Shown: positions 17,636 to 27,400 of the stretch, piece by piece
How positions within the stretch are numbered: the stretch's first letter is position 1
Layout: each line of letters starts with the position of its first letter
Origin: Alteromonadaceae bacterium
Lineage (GTDB): Bacteria; Pseudomonadota; Gammaproteobacteria; Enterobacterales; Alteromonadaceae
Length of the DNA stretch: 64,000 nt
Reading direction: 5' to 3'
Assembly: GCA_014872785.1 (NCBI GenBank)
Contig: WKFJ01000065.1
Location: forward strand, 1 to 64,000
The notes under the pieces: model-generated
What the model was told of the DNA's origin: nothing
Database searches by the model: none
The model's input: only the letters and a program-made list of their open reading frames with translations
Program-made: the position numbers and the translations under genes

Positions 17636-18436
17636 ATGTCATACACCATTTATTTTGTAGACGCATTTACGCAACAACTATTTGCCGGCAATACGGCAGC
17701 TGTACTAATTACCGAGCAGTGGTTAGATGACCGATTAATGCAGAACATTGCGGCAGAAAACAATTTATCCGAAACCGCGTTTATCGTACCCAATGACGAC
17801 GATAACTTTGCCATCAGGTGGTTCTCTCCCCTGTGCGAAATCGATTTTTGCGGGCATGCCTCACTCGCCGCCGCATCGGTTATTTTTGAGGAATATGGTA
17901 AACAACATATTGTATTGACGACCAACACGGTAGGTACTTTGAGTATCCAAAAAGAGCCTTCAGGTCGCATATGTATGACCTTCCCAAGACGAGAGGCGCT
18001 TAAACCAAATACCATCCCCGATGACTTGTTACATGCGCTTAATGTACAACCCGAGCATATTTTGAAAAGTCCACAGGCATGGTTTGCTATTTACCAAAAC
18101 GAAGCGCAGATAAAAGCATGTAAGCCTGATTTGGACAAATTGAAAAAACTCGCCCCACTTGACCTAGTCGTCACTGCACCGGCGTCGAGCAGCGACAAAT
18201 ATGATTTTGTGTCACGTTATTTTTGGCCAGCCAACGGTGGTGATGAAGACCCGGTAACTGGTTCAATACACGCAGGCCTAGCCCCCTATTGGGCGTCGAG
18301 GTTAAACAAGACGAGCCTCACAGCGCATCAAGTCTCCACTCGCGGTGGCGTACTGTACTGTGATGTAACTGAGTCAGATGTCGTTGTATCTGGCTACACA
18401 AAAAGATATTTAATAGGGCAAATCAATATAGTTTAA
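17636..18436 (+). CDS. PhzF family isomerase
   Basis: 266-residue member of the PhzF/diaminopimelate-epimerase-like fold. The start at 17636 gives MSYTIYFVDAFTQQLFAGNTAAV, the usual family N-terminus with the G-N-x-A-A-V loop; the frame is open to 17570 without a signal. Further motifs are NNLSETAFI (catalytic Glu), RWFSPLCEIDFCGHASLAAA and EDPVTGSIHAGLAPYW. Substrate unknown; family members act as isomerases on small amino-acid-like compounds, including PhzF in phenazine synthesis, but no phenazine genes are present. Confidence 0.9.
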   Translation: MSYTIYFVDAFTQQLFAGNTAAVLITEQWLDDRLMQNIAAENNLSETAFIVPNDDDNFAIRWFSPLCEIDFCGHASLAAASVIFEEYGKQHIVLTTNTVGTLSIQKEPSGRICMTFPRREALKPNTIPDDLLHALNVQPEHILKSPQAWFAIYQNEAQIKACKPDLDKLKKLAPLDLVVTAPASSSDKYDFVSRYFWPANGGDEDPVTGSIHAGLAPYWASRLNKTSLTAHQVSTRGGVLYCDVTESDVVVSGYTKRYLIGQINIV

Positions 18437-18457
18437 CCCCCCAATTGCGCTCACAGT

Positions 18458-18751
18458 TTATTGTAGCTGTTCGGCATCAAAGATTTTCAACGTGGGCGGC
18501 GCAATCGCTATTTTTGCGATTGACTCGACAAATTGAATCGACGCTGGCACTTTAAAGTGCACTTGCAACGCAGGCATATCTTGCCACTCTTCATAAAACA
18601 CAATGGTGCTTGGCTTATCGATAGAAACCTGCGCCGAATGATGCAAACAGCCAGGTTCAGCCAATGAACGCTCTACATGCTCTGCACTTAGTATCTTAGC
18701 TGCATCGAGGTGCTCTGGTTGTATCTCGACTTTACCCCATACAATGATCAT
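18458..18751 (-). CDS. Antibiotic biosynthesis monooxygenase (ABM) domain protein
   Basis: 97-residue single-domain protein of the dimeric alpha/beta-barrel ABM/YgiN type. Motifs are VWGKVEIQPEHLDAAKILSAEHVERS (strand 1 and first helix), EPGCLHHSAQVSIDKPSTIVFYEEWQD (strands 2-3) and LQVHFKVPASIQFVESI (last helix with the conserved His). Relatives include quinol monooxygenases, but many have no known substrate. Convergent with the PhzF gene, 21 bp apart. Confidence 0.85.
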   Translation of the reverse strand: MIIVWGKVEIQPEHLDAAKILSAEHVERSLAEPGCLHHSAQVSIDKPSTIVFYEEWQDMPALQVHFKVPASIQFVESIAKIAIAPPTLKIFDAEQLQ

Positions 18752-18850
18752 TGCTTTACTCCTTCACTTAATTGGTACTGAGCATAACGGATATTTGGCG
18801 TTGTGTATCTCGTCTAATGTGGTAATTTTTTATTAGAATTTATAGGTATC

Positions 18851-18897
18851 TAGAGCCTATTGATCTTTGCAGTATAAGTTTTGTTCAACGGGCTCTA
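18851..18897 (+). mobile_element. 47-bp MITE deletion derivative, copy 3
   Basis: It begins TAGAGCCTATTGATCTTTGC, continues AGTATAAGTTTTGTTCAA like the left ends of copies 1 and 2, then passes directly to CGGGCTCTA, the complement of the other terminus. Both ends are therefore kept and the 220-bp interior is lost. It lies just before, or over, the 5' end of the next gene. Confidence 0.75.
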
Positions 18898-18920
18898 GCG
18901 ACACAAGAGAAAACCCGCCA

Positions 18921-19670
18921 TTGGATAAGTTGCCAACAATAACGAAATACGCGATTTGTACTTGCTTACTCTTAGCGCTGCTATCCCCTTCTACTAGCAA
19001 CGCCACTGGCGCTCATGTTAAACCTGTTTATCAGATAGGGAATGTCATTTTCCCACCGTACATCGTTCGCAACAGCAAAGGGGAACTAACGGGTGATTGG
19101 ATGGACAGCTTCTATCAAATCATGACCAAAGCAGAGCTAGAATATGAATTTACGCAATACCCGGTAGCGCGTTTTTATAAACACCTATTGGACGGCAAAA
19201 TTGACATTTCTATCGTCAGTAAAAACATCGGAGATCAAAGTAAAGTATTGCTCTTGAGTAAACAGCCAATATCTAAATTAGATGTGCGACTGTTTTGGTT
19301 GCCAGGAACTACAACTATTACCGAACTTAGCCAACTCAAAAGCCAAGCTGTTGTAATAATGCGAGGCTATCAATACGGCGGCATATTAGAAGAACTGCAA
19401 GCACAAAATGGAACCACTGAACAGCTTATTCAAGTGACAAGACACGAAGAAGCTATCCAAATGCTGACACGAGGCCGAGCGCACTATTTCCTCGGTTATT
19501 GGCGCTTGGTTGACTACCTGGTTAAAACGCAATCCAGAGTGCAGTTAGACACGCTTAGATTGGCAGAAATTCCTCTACATGTATCTGTACACAAAGAAGT
19601 AGAAAATGCAGAGGCTCTTATCGATAGGCTAAATAGTGCAATTTTTATAATTGGAGTAGAGGAGCAATAG
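18921..19670 (+). CDS. Periplasmic solute-binding protein, SBP_bac_3-like (orphan)
   Basis: Secreted protein of about 249 residues with a signal peptide (KLPTITKYAICTCLLLALLS, cleavage near SNA). Mature start YQIGNVIFPPYIVRNSKGELTGDWMDSFYQIM and YPVARFYKHLLDGKIDISIV fit type II binding proteins used for amino acids or as chemoreceptor/transport partners. No ATG lies near the signal peptide. A TTG at 18921 is the best available start; the frame is open further back into the 47-bp MITE (TTG at 18867). The insertion may have removed the native start or promoter, so expression is uncertain. No permease is linked. Confidence 0.65.
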   Translation: MDKLPTITKYAICTCLLLALLSPSTSNATGAHVKPVYQIGNVIFPPYIVRNSKGELTGDWMDSFYQIMTKAELEYEFTQYPVARFYKHLLDGKIDISIVSKNIGDQSKVLLLSKQPISKLDVRLFWLPGTTTITELSQLKSQAVVIMRGYQYGGILEELQAQNGTTEQLIQVTRHEEAIQMLTRGRAHYFLGYWRLVDYLVKTQSRVQLDTLRLAEIPLHVSVHKEVENAEALIDRLNSAIFIIGVEEQ

Positions 19671-19832
19671 AGAAATTCCCCTTACCTGTTTCAATTATTC
19701 CGAGACACTCTTCAAAAGTCGTTTATTACTTAGGTGCCCTAAATGTAGGGACATTGATTCAACAACTATTGATTTTGAGTTCGCTTAAACCAAAGAGGAA
19801 GTTGCCCAGTACAGGCAGCGAATGACTATCAC

Positions 19833-21779
19833 TTATAGAGATTGTTGTTTGGCCAGTGACGCCAATCCTTCCGCGTGTTGTTGATTGTTCTCAGCCTGAG
19901 TTGATATATCATCAGCCAACTCCGACATTGCATTGAGTTTTGTTTCCAGCGAACGAATTGCCTGCTCTTGTTCTGTCGCTTGCGAGAAGATTGTCATGTT
20001 GCATTGCAGCAATTCGAATATCTGATCGTTAATAGCGGCAAAGTTCTGATGTGCCTGATCTGACATTTCCTGCGTTTCAGAAGCAAGTGTTAGCGCGTAT
20101 TCAATGTCTTTCGCCGTTTTGTTGGCTTGGCTCGATAAACCCAACAACCGCTCGGATATCTCTTGTGTCGCATTGTAAGTACGTTTTGACAAAGTACGCA
20201 CCTCGTCGGCTACTATGGCAAAGCCCCGTCCATGCTCTCCAGCCCTAGCAGCTTCAATGGCGGCATTTAACGCCAGTAAATTGGTTTTGTCTGCAATGTC
20301 CCTGATGGTATTTAAAGTTGCCTCAATTTCAGAAGAGGCTGAATCTAAGGCATTGGTGGTTTTACTGGTTTGTTCGATAATATTAGCAAGGCGGGCAACC
20401 GATTCTCTGGAAGACGTGGCCAGTGCTACCCCTTCTTGCACTTTCGCTTCTTTCTCTTCTGTCAAAGCAACTGCATCACGACAAGTACCAACAACGTGCT
20501 CTACGGCTTTACCCAGCTGTCCTGCCGACGTAGACGCCTCTTCTAGTTCGCCTTGTTGTTTATGTAGTGTTTCGTTAAGACTTCGGCTAATGCCGTTGAG
20601 CTCATCGGACATATCACTCAGTTGCAGGCCGCTGGACTTTAATCTTTCAGAATACTGGTTAACGGTATCGACAAACACTTTAATGTCATTTTGCAGCCAA
20701 TGATATTCAGTGATCTTGTAGTGCTGCGATTGCCAAATAATTTGCTCACCTTTTACCACAGCTTCGCTCATCTGCTTAAAGGAATTTGCCAGGGAATGAA
20801 TAGGGGCTGATAACTTCTTCGCTAAATAAATGCCAATGAGTACAAACATTACCAGTAAAAACAGGGCAACCAGCGCCATTTTTAAGCCCAGTTCGTTAGC
20901 AGGAGCCAATACGTCAGAACTTTTTATGACACTAAATAGATTCCAGTTCAAAGACGTTATTTGATGCTTGTAGACAATGTAATCTTCGTCGTCGATTTCA
21001 ATATCGTGTAACTTACCCGCTATCACATTGACGAACTGACCTTTGGCAATCTGGTTTAAGCCTTTAAAGTTATTGTTGGGGTTCACAGAGTCAACTAATA
21101 CGTTTCCAGAGGAAATTTCGCTAACCACAAGGTAACCTCCGGCGCCTACCTCAACTTTTTTTAACATATCTGTAAGCTGGGTTACGGCAATATCCATTCC
21201 TTGCACACCACTTATCCCTGAATTGGGGTCGGTTATTTTTCTCACCATTGAAACTATGACAGCATCGTCTTGCTCCCAATAGTAGGCTTCGGATAACTGG
21301 GGAGTAGTGCCATTGCTCATGCCTTTTTTGTACCAAGGCCGAACTCGTGGGTCATAGTTGCTACCTACGTTGCCTACAGGCCATTGCAAATAACCGGACT
21401 GTTCCGTTCCCATGTACATGTAAGCGAGTAATGGATGCGACTCGGCAAATTGAACATACAGCTGGTATGCCTCGGATTCTTTTGGCTGTAAGTTTGCAGG
21501 CAATATTGGGTTATCAGAAGCGCTGTCCTTATAGGAAGTAATTTGAGAAAGGGCACTGGTAACGGTATTGTGTTCGCTAATGTAATTGACGTCGAATTTT
21601 ACCTGCTCAAAGAATCGGGTTAATGCATAATCAATATGCCGAGATTCATGTTTCGCGGATAGCAGAAAGTTGTCAATTGACTCGGTTCTAATTTGATAAA
21701 TAGATATGCTCGTCATCATGATAACCAACGCCGCAATAGAGACGATATTTGATAACGATAATGTTCTAACCAGGCTCAT
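19833..21779 (-). CDS. Methyl-accepting chemotaxis protein with dCACHE sensor
   Basis: 648-residue inner-membrane chemoreceptor. TM1 (about 11-27), a periplasmic double-Cache domain with [12 protein letters not shown] and [18 protein letters not shown]2 (about 300-325), a HAMP-like region ([16 protein letters not shown]) and a long cytoplasmic coiled coil whose hairpin tip reads [37 protein letters not shown]. No C-terminal CheR-binding pentapeptide is present. The RPWY motif is typical of dCACHE sensors for amino acids and organic acids. A single gene without linked che genes; the ligand is unknown, though two orphan binding proteins occur within 15 kb. Confidence 0.93.
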   Translation of the reverse strand: MSLVRTLSLSNIVSIAALVIMMTSISIYQIRTESIDNFLLSAKHESRHIDYALTRFFEQVKFDVNYISEHNTVTSALSQITSYKDSASDNPILPANLQPKESEAYQLYVQFAESHPLLAYMYMGTEQSGYLQWPVGNVGSNYDPRVRPWYKKGMSNGTTPQLSEAYYWEQDDAVIVSMVRKITDPNSGISGVQGMDIAVTQLTDMLKKVEVGAGGYLVVSEISSGNVLVDSVNPNNNFKGLNQIAKGQFVNVIAGKLHDIEIDDEDYIVYKHQITSLNWNLFSVIKSSDVLAPANELGLKMALVALFLLVMFVLIGIYLAKKLSAPIHSLANSFKQMSEAVVKGEQIIWQSQHYKITEYHWLQNDIKVFVDTVNQYSERLKSSGLQLSDMSDELNGISRSLNETLHKQQGELEEASTSAGQLGKAVEHVVGTCRDAVALTEEKEAKVQEGVALATSSRESVARLANIIEQTSKTTNALDSASSEIEATLNTIRDIADKTNLLALNAAIEAARAGEHGRGFAIVADEVRTLSKRTYNATQEISERLLGLSSQANKTAKDIEYALTLASETQEMSDQAHQNFAAINDQIFELLQCNMTIFSQATEQEQAIRSLETKLNAMSELADDISTQAENNQQHAEGLASLAKQQSL

Positions 21780-22223
21780 TTTTTACAACATTTCTTAGAC
21801 ATTCGTCGAAGAGTAGCAATCGCAGTTTTTCTCAGCTATACGACTAAAGTATACTCTCACCAAATATGTAGACATAGACCCCACATACGGCTACTTAACC
21901 GCCCTATGTGTATTTTTACATGCACTTTTGACCAGTATTTGGGGTGTTTTATGAATATTGTGGGTAATACATGTTTTTTTAAGGGATTTCTAATTTCGCG
22001 CCCCGAATCTCCACCATTTTAAGTAGAACGCTCCTTACTTTTGGTGTGCTTACCACCATCAAAACGATGGACTTACATGGACGAACTTACACGGACAGCC
22101 ATCAGAACTGTACCAAGGTACAAGTACATCGAGGTTGATTTTCCGACAGAATAGAGGTTCGATAAAGTAGGCTCAGGAAGAGCTATCATGCCAAAAGCCA
22201 GGAAGACGCAAATCAGCCTCCCT

Positions 22224-22516
22224 TTGGCTTGTCGTTAGTGCTTAAAACTGTTTGACGTTTTCACAGTTTTCTTGGGCCACTCACCCGTCACTCAACGTGG
22301 TTATTTTATGTATTGCTGAAAATATGGATTTTGGAGTTTAATTAGATGGTGGGGTAAATTGCGCCCGGACGAAGATTAATTATCTTCGTCAGTAATTTAC
22401 GGGGAGCCACGGAAGGCGAGCCTGGGTGACGATCATCAGGGATGTGTTGATAACGCGTTTAGATTGAATGAGTCCTCGTGTGCTGGATTGACTCGTATCA
22501 TCCTGATACTCGCCCT
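22224..22516 (-). repeat. 360-bp-period tandem repeat downstream of tRNA-Lys, unit 1
   Basis: 293 bp repeated at exactly +360 with over 90% identity by eye. The strand given is that of the tRNA transcript. Read that way, it contains a GTATCA-GGA-TGATAC hairpin (22493-22508 region) and a 47-nt stem-loop (22354-22400): an outer stem GTAAATT/AATTTAC and an inner 9-bp stem GACGAAGAT/ATCTTCGTC. The stem-loop is directly followed by CCCACCATCTAA, the same bases found at the tRNA-Lys 3' end and its flank. No believable gene. The layout recalls the rtT repeats of E. coli tyrT. Confidence 0.8.
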
Positions 22517-22583
22517 CCTCCATCTTTTGTAGCGCACCTTGTTGGAAACCGTCCATGGTAAGGGCTTCCAGCCAAGCCATCCG

Positions 22584-22876
22584 TTGGCTTGTCGTTCGTG
22601 CCTAAAACTGTTCCACGTTTTCACAGTTTTCTGGCGCCACTCACCCAGCACTCAACGTGGTTATTTTATGTATTGCTGATAATAAAAATTTGGGAGTTTG
22701 ATTAGATGGTGGGGTAAATTGCGCCCGGACGAAGATTAATTATCTTCGTCAGTGATTTACGGGGAGCCACGGAAGGCGAGCCTGGGTGACGATCATCAGG
22801 GATGTGTTTATGACGCGTTTAGATTGAATGAGTCGTTGGGGGCTGGATTGACTCGTATCATCCTGATACTCGCCCT
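22584..22876 (-). repeat. 360-bp-period tandem repeat downstream of tRNA-Lys, unit 2
   Basis: Second copy of the unit, with stem-loop at 22714-22760 and the same CCCACCATCTAA junction. One base of the outer stem differs (GATTTAC for AATTTAC on the plus strand), giving a G-T wobble in place of an A-T pair. The part between 22877 and 23000 is a diverged third partial copy: it keeps ACTCAACGTGG and the AGATGGTGGG junction but runs into the real tRNA-Lys gene instead of the stem-loop. Confidence 0.8.
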
Positions 22877-23000
22877 GCGGGCTGCTAAAGCAGTCCAAAA
22901 CGTTCCATACGTTTTGTCGAACCTACTCTGGTTCTCATCCGGCACTCAACGTGGATGATTTTTATTTTTCGGGAAACTGAAACTTAGAAGGAAGTTTAGA

Positions 23001-23076
23001 TGGTGGGTCGTGCTGGATTCGAACCAGCGACCAATTGATTAAAAGTCAACTGCTCTACCAACTGAGCTAACGACCC
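23001..23076 (-). tRNA. tRNA-Lys (anticodon TTT)
   Basis: 76 nt including encoded CCA. Reading the minus strand: acceptor GGGTCGT, D-arm AGCTCAGTTGGTAGAGC, anticodon loop CTTTTAA with anticodon TTT, T-loop GGTTCGAATCC, then ACGACCC-A-CCA. Identical to the second copy upstream. It lies downstream of cpoB, the position of the lysine tRNA cluster in E. coli. Confidence 0.97.
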
Positions 23077-23106
23077 ATCTAAATTGGAATACAAGTTTTG
23101 CGAAAG

Positions 23107-23182
23107 TGGTGGGTCGTGCTGGATTCGAACCAGCGACCAATTGATTAAAAGTCAACTGCTCTACCAACTGAGCTAACGACCC
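23107..23182 (-). tRNA. tRNA-Lys (anticodon TTT), second copy
   Basis: 76 nt, identical to the copy at 23001-23076 and 30 bp upstream of it in the same transcript, with CCA encoded. The short CTTTCGCAAAACTTG-type spacer suggests a common precursor. Confidence 0.97.
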
Positions 23183-23221
23183 TTTTTCGCTTTTCTTGTG
23201 CCGCCTTGGCGACGGCGGCTT

Positions 23222-23249
23222 ATAATACTTAAATACAGATAAGGTGCAA
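23222..23249 (-). promoter_or_regulatory. Promoter of the tRNA-Lys transcript
   Basis: On the minus strand, -35 TTGCAC (23244-23249), a 16-bp spacer and -10 TATTAT (23222-23227) are followed by a GC-rich discriminator (GCCGCC), as is usual for stringently controlled stable-RNA promoters. The start would lie about 30 bp before the first tRNA. Confidence 0.6.
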
Positions 23250-23353
23250 GCGGAATTTGCAGAAATATTTCAGATTTATGATCAAATGTCGAAAATCAAA
23301 GCAACCTGTACAAATACTCGTCTATCCGTTTGCATCTTATTAACAAACCTTAC

Positions 23354-24106
23354 TTAATTTTGCTGTAAGTTCCTCAAACGATTTTCTGCAAGGCGTTTCT
23401 CTGAAGCATTAGGATATTCAGAAATGACCTGCTCAAATAATTGAGTCGCACGAGCAATATTGGATTTCTTTTGTGCAATTACGCCCAGTTTAAGCATAGA
23501 GTCTGCTCTTTTGCTTGAGTCAGGGTAAAAACGTACAACCTGATCAAAGTGCTGCTCTGCATTTGCCCAATCGCGTTTATTAAACAAAAGTTGCCCAAGC
23601 CAATAATGCGCATTAGGCGCATAAGAAGACTGTGGGAAATCCTTCAAGAATTGCTGAAATTCAGGAATCGCATCGTCGTAGCGTTTTTCTTTAAGGATCA
23701 AGTTGACAGCTTTGTCATAAGCGTCGTTTTCACTTAAGGAGTTGCTTGCCGGTTGCGCTGGTTGCTGAGCAACTTCTTGCGGCAACGTTTGTGGTTGTGT
23801 CAGCACCGCTTCCATTCGTTTATCTATTTCCAGATAAAGCTCTCGCTGACGCTGCAGAATTTGTTCGAGTTTATGAGTATGAAGTTCAACCGCACCGCGC
23901 AATTCGTTCACCTCTAACTGCATTTCATCCAGTTGAGTTTGAATGGTCTGCTGCGCATTCATACGTGCACTGATTGTGCGCTCCAGAGCGCTTAATCGCT
24001 GTTCAGTTGAACCGCCAGATAGATTTTCAACAGGCGCTTGCGCAAAAGCCGCATTGAATGCGGCTCCTTGCAATAATCCTGCTAACAGGAAATATTTAAT
24101 TTTCAT
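23354..24106 (-). CDS. cpoB: Cell division coordinator CpoB (YbgF)
   Basis: Periplasmic protein that links peptidoglycan synthesis (PBP1B) with Tol-Pal during constriction. 250 residues: signal peptide ending FNAAFAQA, an N-terminal coiled coil (about 35-100, ALERTISARMNAQQTIQTQL and following) for trimerisation, a Gln/Pro linker and three TPR units (YDKAVNLILKEKRYDDAI, APNAHYWLGQLLFNKRDWANA, SMLKLGVIAQKKSNIARA). Last gene of the tol-pal cluster, 6 bp after pal. Confidence 0.93.
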   Translation of the reverse strand: MKIKYFLLAGLLQGAAFNAAFAQAPVENLSGGSTEQRLSALERTISARMNAQQTIQTQLDEMQLEVNELRGAVELHTHKLEQILQRQRELYLEIDKRMEAVLTQPQTLPQEVAQQPAQPASNSLSENDAYDKAVNLILKEKRYDDAIPEFQQFLKDFPQSSYAPNAHYWLGQLLFNKRDWANAEQHFDQVVRFYPDSSKRADSMLKLGVIAQKKSNIARATQLFEQVISEYPNASEKRLAENRLRNLQQN

Positions 24107-24112
24107 AGGTGT

Positions 24113-24670
24113 TTATTGGTAAACCAATACCGCTCTACGGTTTTGAGCAAATGCTGACTCAGTATCACCCATAGCCACTGGCTTTTCTTCACCAAATGAC
24201 ACTACGCGAATTTGAGAACGGCTAACGCCGGCATTTTGCAAGAAAGTTTCAATTGACTTAGCACGACGTTCACCCAACGCGATGTTGTACTCTGGCGTAC
24301 CACGCTTGTCACAGTGCCCTTCAATTACCACAGTTTCACCTGGGTTCTGCACCAAAAATTGTGCGTGCTCATTTAGCATTGAATAGAATTTTGAATTTAC
24401 GCTTGAACGGTCAAAATCAAAAAGAATAGTTTGATTCGCCATCAGCTCAGCTTTTTGCTCTTGCTTGATCTCTTCTGGAGATTTATCTCTTGCTACAGAG
24501 CCAGTTTCAACGGTTGCACCAGTAGAGGTAGTTGTTGCAGAAGACTCTTGCGCCGCTTGATTTGTGCTAGCCTGCTCTGCTTGTTGGCTGCTGTTATTCG
24601 AAGAACAAGCCATAAGCGTCACTACAGGTAGAGCGATGAACACCCCTTTCATTATTTTATTTAGTTGCAT
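24113..24670 (-). CDS. pal: Peptidoglycan-associated lipoprotein Pal
   Basis: Outer-membrane lipoprotein that holds the outer membrane to peptidoglycan and is the endpoint of Tol energisation. 185 residues: lipobox LMAC (Cys22), a low-complexity linker rich in Gln, Ala, Ser and Thr, and an OmpA-like domain with ILFDFDRSSV, the peptidoglycan-binding GHCDKRGTPEYNIALGERRA and a final NRRAVLVYQ. Positioned between tolB and cpoB. Confidence 0.96.
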   Translation of the reverse strand: MQLNKIMKGVFIALPVVTLMACSSNNSSQQAEQASTNQAAQESSATTTSTGATVETGSVARDKSPEEIKQEQKAELMANQTILFDFDRSSVNSKFYSMLNEHAQFLVQNPGETVVIEGHCDKRGTPEYNIALGERRAKSIETFLQNAGVSRSQIRVVSFGEEKPVAMGDTESAFAQNRRAVLVYQ

Positions 24671-24712
24671 CCTCTGGATCCTTTTTATGTCAAATCGATT
24701 TGTATGTTCTTA

Positions 24713-26071
24713 CTACAGTAGAAAGGGAGACCAGCTCGGTGATTTCACCTCCCCCTCAGCTGCTGGTATTCTTGCCTTGAAGCGGCCATCTAGCGACACT
24801 AAGGACAACACTTGTTGGCCTTGATGCAGTCGACTGTAGATAATCATCGCTCCATTTGGCGCAACGCTTGGTGATTCGTCCAAAAACGTTTTAGTTAACA
24901 CCTGCATTGCATTGGTTTTAAAATCTTGTCTTGCTATGTGATAGTTTCCGCGAGTCCGGTTTACTAACACCATTTCCTGGCCATTTGGTGTTACCGTCGC
25001 ACCAAGATTCATTTCACCTTCAAAAGTTAAGCGCCTAACTTTCCCAGATGCTAAATTTACGCGATAAATCTGCGGTTTACCACCCCGTTCTGAGGTAAAA
25101 ATGATGCTTTTTCCGTCCGGCGTCCAACTTGGTTCAGTATCTATGTTCTTATTTCGTGTCATACGTTTAATTTGACGACTGGCAATATCTAAAACATATA
25201 TTTCGGCGTTGCCGTCTTTAGACAACACCATCGCTAATTGTCTGCCGTCTGGCGAAAACGCTGGTGAGCCATTGATACCAGGGAAATTGGTAAGCTCAGT
25301 ACGACTTTTACTATAAATATCTTGCATGAAGATTTGTGAATTGCCGTTTTCAAAACTCACATAGGCAAGCTTGTTACCATCTGGTGACCAGGCAGGTGAC
25401 ATCAAAGGCTCAGACGAACGCAACAATACCGACTCGTTCTCACCATCGTAATCTGCAACGATAAGTTGGTACGGTGTTTCATACTTATTGCGGTCTTTAA
25501 CCGTTATATAAGCGATGCGAGTTCTGAAGGCGCCTTTAATACCTGTAAGTTCTTCAAATACGATATCGCTAATGTAATGTGCATGGCGTCTAAAACGATT
25601 ACCATCAACCACAATTTGTCGGGTATCTAGTACGTGATCTTTGGCATCAACAAGTTTGCCGGCGCTAAGTACTCTTGCATTACCGCCAGTAATTTGTCCA
25701 CGCAACACATCGATTAACTCAAACGTTACCAAATAGCGGTTGATTGAATAAGGTTCGACCGAACCCACCAAAATAACTTCAACACCTGCAGACGCCCAGG
25801 CGGCGTAATCAACTTCTGCATCAACCGAAGGCAATTGTGGCATAGAACTTTGTCCGATAGGGTTGAACTTGCCGCTACGTCTGAGGTCTGCAGAGATAAC
25901 ACTTGCTAATTCACCTGGCATCACGCCATCGCCTTTCCATTTAAATGGTACAACGGCGATTGGTTTGGCACTGTCAATCCCTTCGGTAATCACGATTTCC
26001 AATGCCGCATAACTATTAAACGCGAATAATAGCGGTGTCAGCATTAACAATCGGTACAAATTCTTAAACAT
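24713..26071 (-). CDS. tolB: Tol-Pal system protein TolB
   Basis: Periplasmic beta-propeller protein that contacts Pal and TolA. 452 residues: signal peptide ending FNSYA, an N-terminal alpha/beta domain ([24 protein letters not shown]), and WD-like propeller repeats with [32 protein letters not shown] and [14 protein letters not shown]. Follows tolA by 1 bp and precedes pal by 42 bp. Confidence 0.96.
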   Translation of the reverse strand: MFKNLYRLLMLTPLLFAFNSYAALEIVITEGIDSAKPIAVVPFKWKGDGVMPGELASVISADLRRSGKFNPIGQSSMPQLPSVDAEVDYAAWASAGVEVILVGSVEPYSINRYLVTFELIDVLRGQITGGNARVLSAGKLVDAKDHVLDTRQIVVDGNRFRRHAHYISDIVFEELTGIKGAFRTRIAYITVKDRNKYETPYQLIVADYDGENESVLLRSSEPLMSPAWSPDGNKLAYVSFENGNSQIFMQDIYSKSRTELTNFPGINGSPAFSPDGRQLAMVLSKDGNAEIYVLDIASRQIKRMTRNKNIDTEPSWTPDGKSIIFTSERGGKPQIYRVNLASGKVRRLTFEGEMNLGATVTPNGQEMVLVNRTRGNYHIARQDFKTNAMQVLTKTFLDESPSVAPNGAMIIYSRLHQGQQVLSLVSLDGRFKARIPAAEGEVKSPSWSPFLL

Positions 26072-26072
26072 A

Positions 26073-26966
26073 CTATTCCCTATCCCCTAGTGTCAGGTTA
26101 ATAGACTTCATTTCTTCAAATACATCAGGCTCAGATGAAACCGGAAGTGTATCAATTTTATAAATGGCAGTTTGTGCAGATTGACAAACTATATCATCAC
26201 CTTCAAGCACTGTGATCTGAGTCACCAAACCATTTGAGGCTAATCGCAAGTTCAACCTACAGTACTTGCCTTTCATAAACTCTTGTTGACGCCAATTGCG
26301 CTGTATCTTTTGCTTGATAAGCGCTTGATATTTGCCGACTTCAGATATAACTACCTGCTGACGTCTCTTATTTCTCGCAGCCTGCTCTTTTTGAAGCTGC
26401 TCTTCCATTAATCGCTCTTGTTCAGCTTTTTCTTGCGCTTCGCGTTTTTTGCGCTCGGCCTCTCTTAACGCTTTTTCCTCTCGCTCGCGCTTTTCCTTAG
26501 CTTCCTTAGCTTTTTTCTCAGCGGCTTTACGTTCCTTCTCTTTGCGAATGCGTTCTTGTTCTAACTTTTGCGCGCGCTCTTTTTCTTTTTGCTGCTTCTT
26601 ACGGGCATCGGCAGCCGCCTGATCAGCTTTGCGCTTCTCTTCTTCTTTTTTCTTTTTCGATTTTTCTAAGTTCTTAATACGAACTTCTTCTTGCTTTCTA
26701 CGCTTTTGCGCCTCTGCAGCTCGCTGCTCTAATTCTCGAACTCGTTTTTCTTCGGCCCTTTGTTTCGCAACGTTCTGATTTCGTATTTGCTGCATTTGCT
26801 TTTCAAGCGCAGCTTGGTCAACAGTTACGGCCTCTATACTCGATAAGTCGTTCGTAACGGGATCGGGCGTTTTAGGCGGTGCAAAGTGCATACTGGTGCC
26901 CAGTATCACTACCAGCCCAATATGCAGTAATGCAGATTTTCCTAGTGCTGCCCCAATCGTGTTCAT
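26073..26966 (-). CDS. tolA: Tol-Pal system protein TolA
   Basis: Inner-membrane protein spanning the periplasm to reach TolB/Pal. 297 residues: one N-terminal helix (about 10-26), a long Lys/Glu/Ala/Arg-rich helical domain (about 50-205, many KxxEE and AEKKAKE blocks), and a compact C-terminal domain ([21 protein letters not shown] onward). Shorter than E. coli TolA (421) mainly in the helical domain. Start abuts the tolR stop (26966/26967). Confidence 0.93.
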   Translation of the reverse strand: MNTIGAALGKSALLHIGLVVILGTSMHFAPPKTPDPVTNDLSSIEAVTVDQAALEKQMQQIRNQNVAKQRAEEKRVRELEQRAAEAQKRRKQEEVRIKNLEKSKKKKEEEKRKADQAAADARKKQQKEKERAQKLEQERIRKEKERKAAEKKAKEAKEKREREEKALREAERKKREAQEKAEQERLMEEQLQKEQAARNKRRQQVVISEVGKYQALIKQKIQRNWRQQEFMKGKYCRLNLRLASNGLVTQITVLEGDDIVCQSAQTAIYKIDTLPVSSEPDVFEEMKSINLTLGDRE

Positions 26967-27395
26967 TTAACTCTCTGGCATGTCCGTCATTAAACCCACT
27001 GAAGGGACGCCGGCGCGTTGCAGTAACACCATCAATTGCACCACATTATTGTAGGGAACATCGCCATCACCCTTTACAATGACAGGAGTTTGCGGATTTA
27101 CTTGCAACTGCGCCGCAACGAGTGTGGCGAGATCAACAGCGTCCATTGGTTTATCTTGCGTATCGCCCACGTTTAAGTAGTACTGACCTTGAGCATCTAC
27201 TGAAGCTATCATGGGCGGCTTGGAATCTTTGTCCAAGGGTTCTGCCGACGCTTTCGGCAAATCGACCTTTACACCTTGAGTAACCAAAGGTGCTGTCGCC
27301 ATAAAAATAATCAAAAGTACAAGCATGACGTCGATATACGGCACCACGTTGATTTCAGCGACTGGTCTTCTCTTTTTACGAACGTAAGTGACCAT
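26967..27395 (-). CDS. tolR: Tol-Pal system protein TolR
   Basis: 142-residue ExbD/TolR family protein; one helix with the channel aspartate in INVVPYIDVMLVLLIIFM (D at about residue 23), followed by a periplasmic domain ending in VVQLMVLLQRAGVPSVGLMTD. With TolQ it forms the proton channel that drives TolA. Confidence 0.95.
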   Translation of the reverse strand: MVTYVRKKRRPVAEINVVPYIDVMLVLLIIFMATAPLVTQGVKVDLPKASAEPLDKDSKPPMIASVDAQGQYYLNVGDTQDKPMDAVDLATLVAAQLQVNPQTPVIVKGDGDVPYNNVVQLMVLLQRAGVPSVGLMTDMPES

Positions 27396-27400
27396 GATGC

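Noticed and set aside
22224-22876. CRISPR array
   Set aside because: There are only two units, of 360 bp, with no short repeat-spacer pattern and no cas genes nearby.
22389-22958. Three short frames of 63-71 codons in the tandem repeats
   Set aside because: They follow the repeat period rather than gene structure, have no ribosome-binding sites, and the region is better explained as a tRNA-linked repeat.
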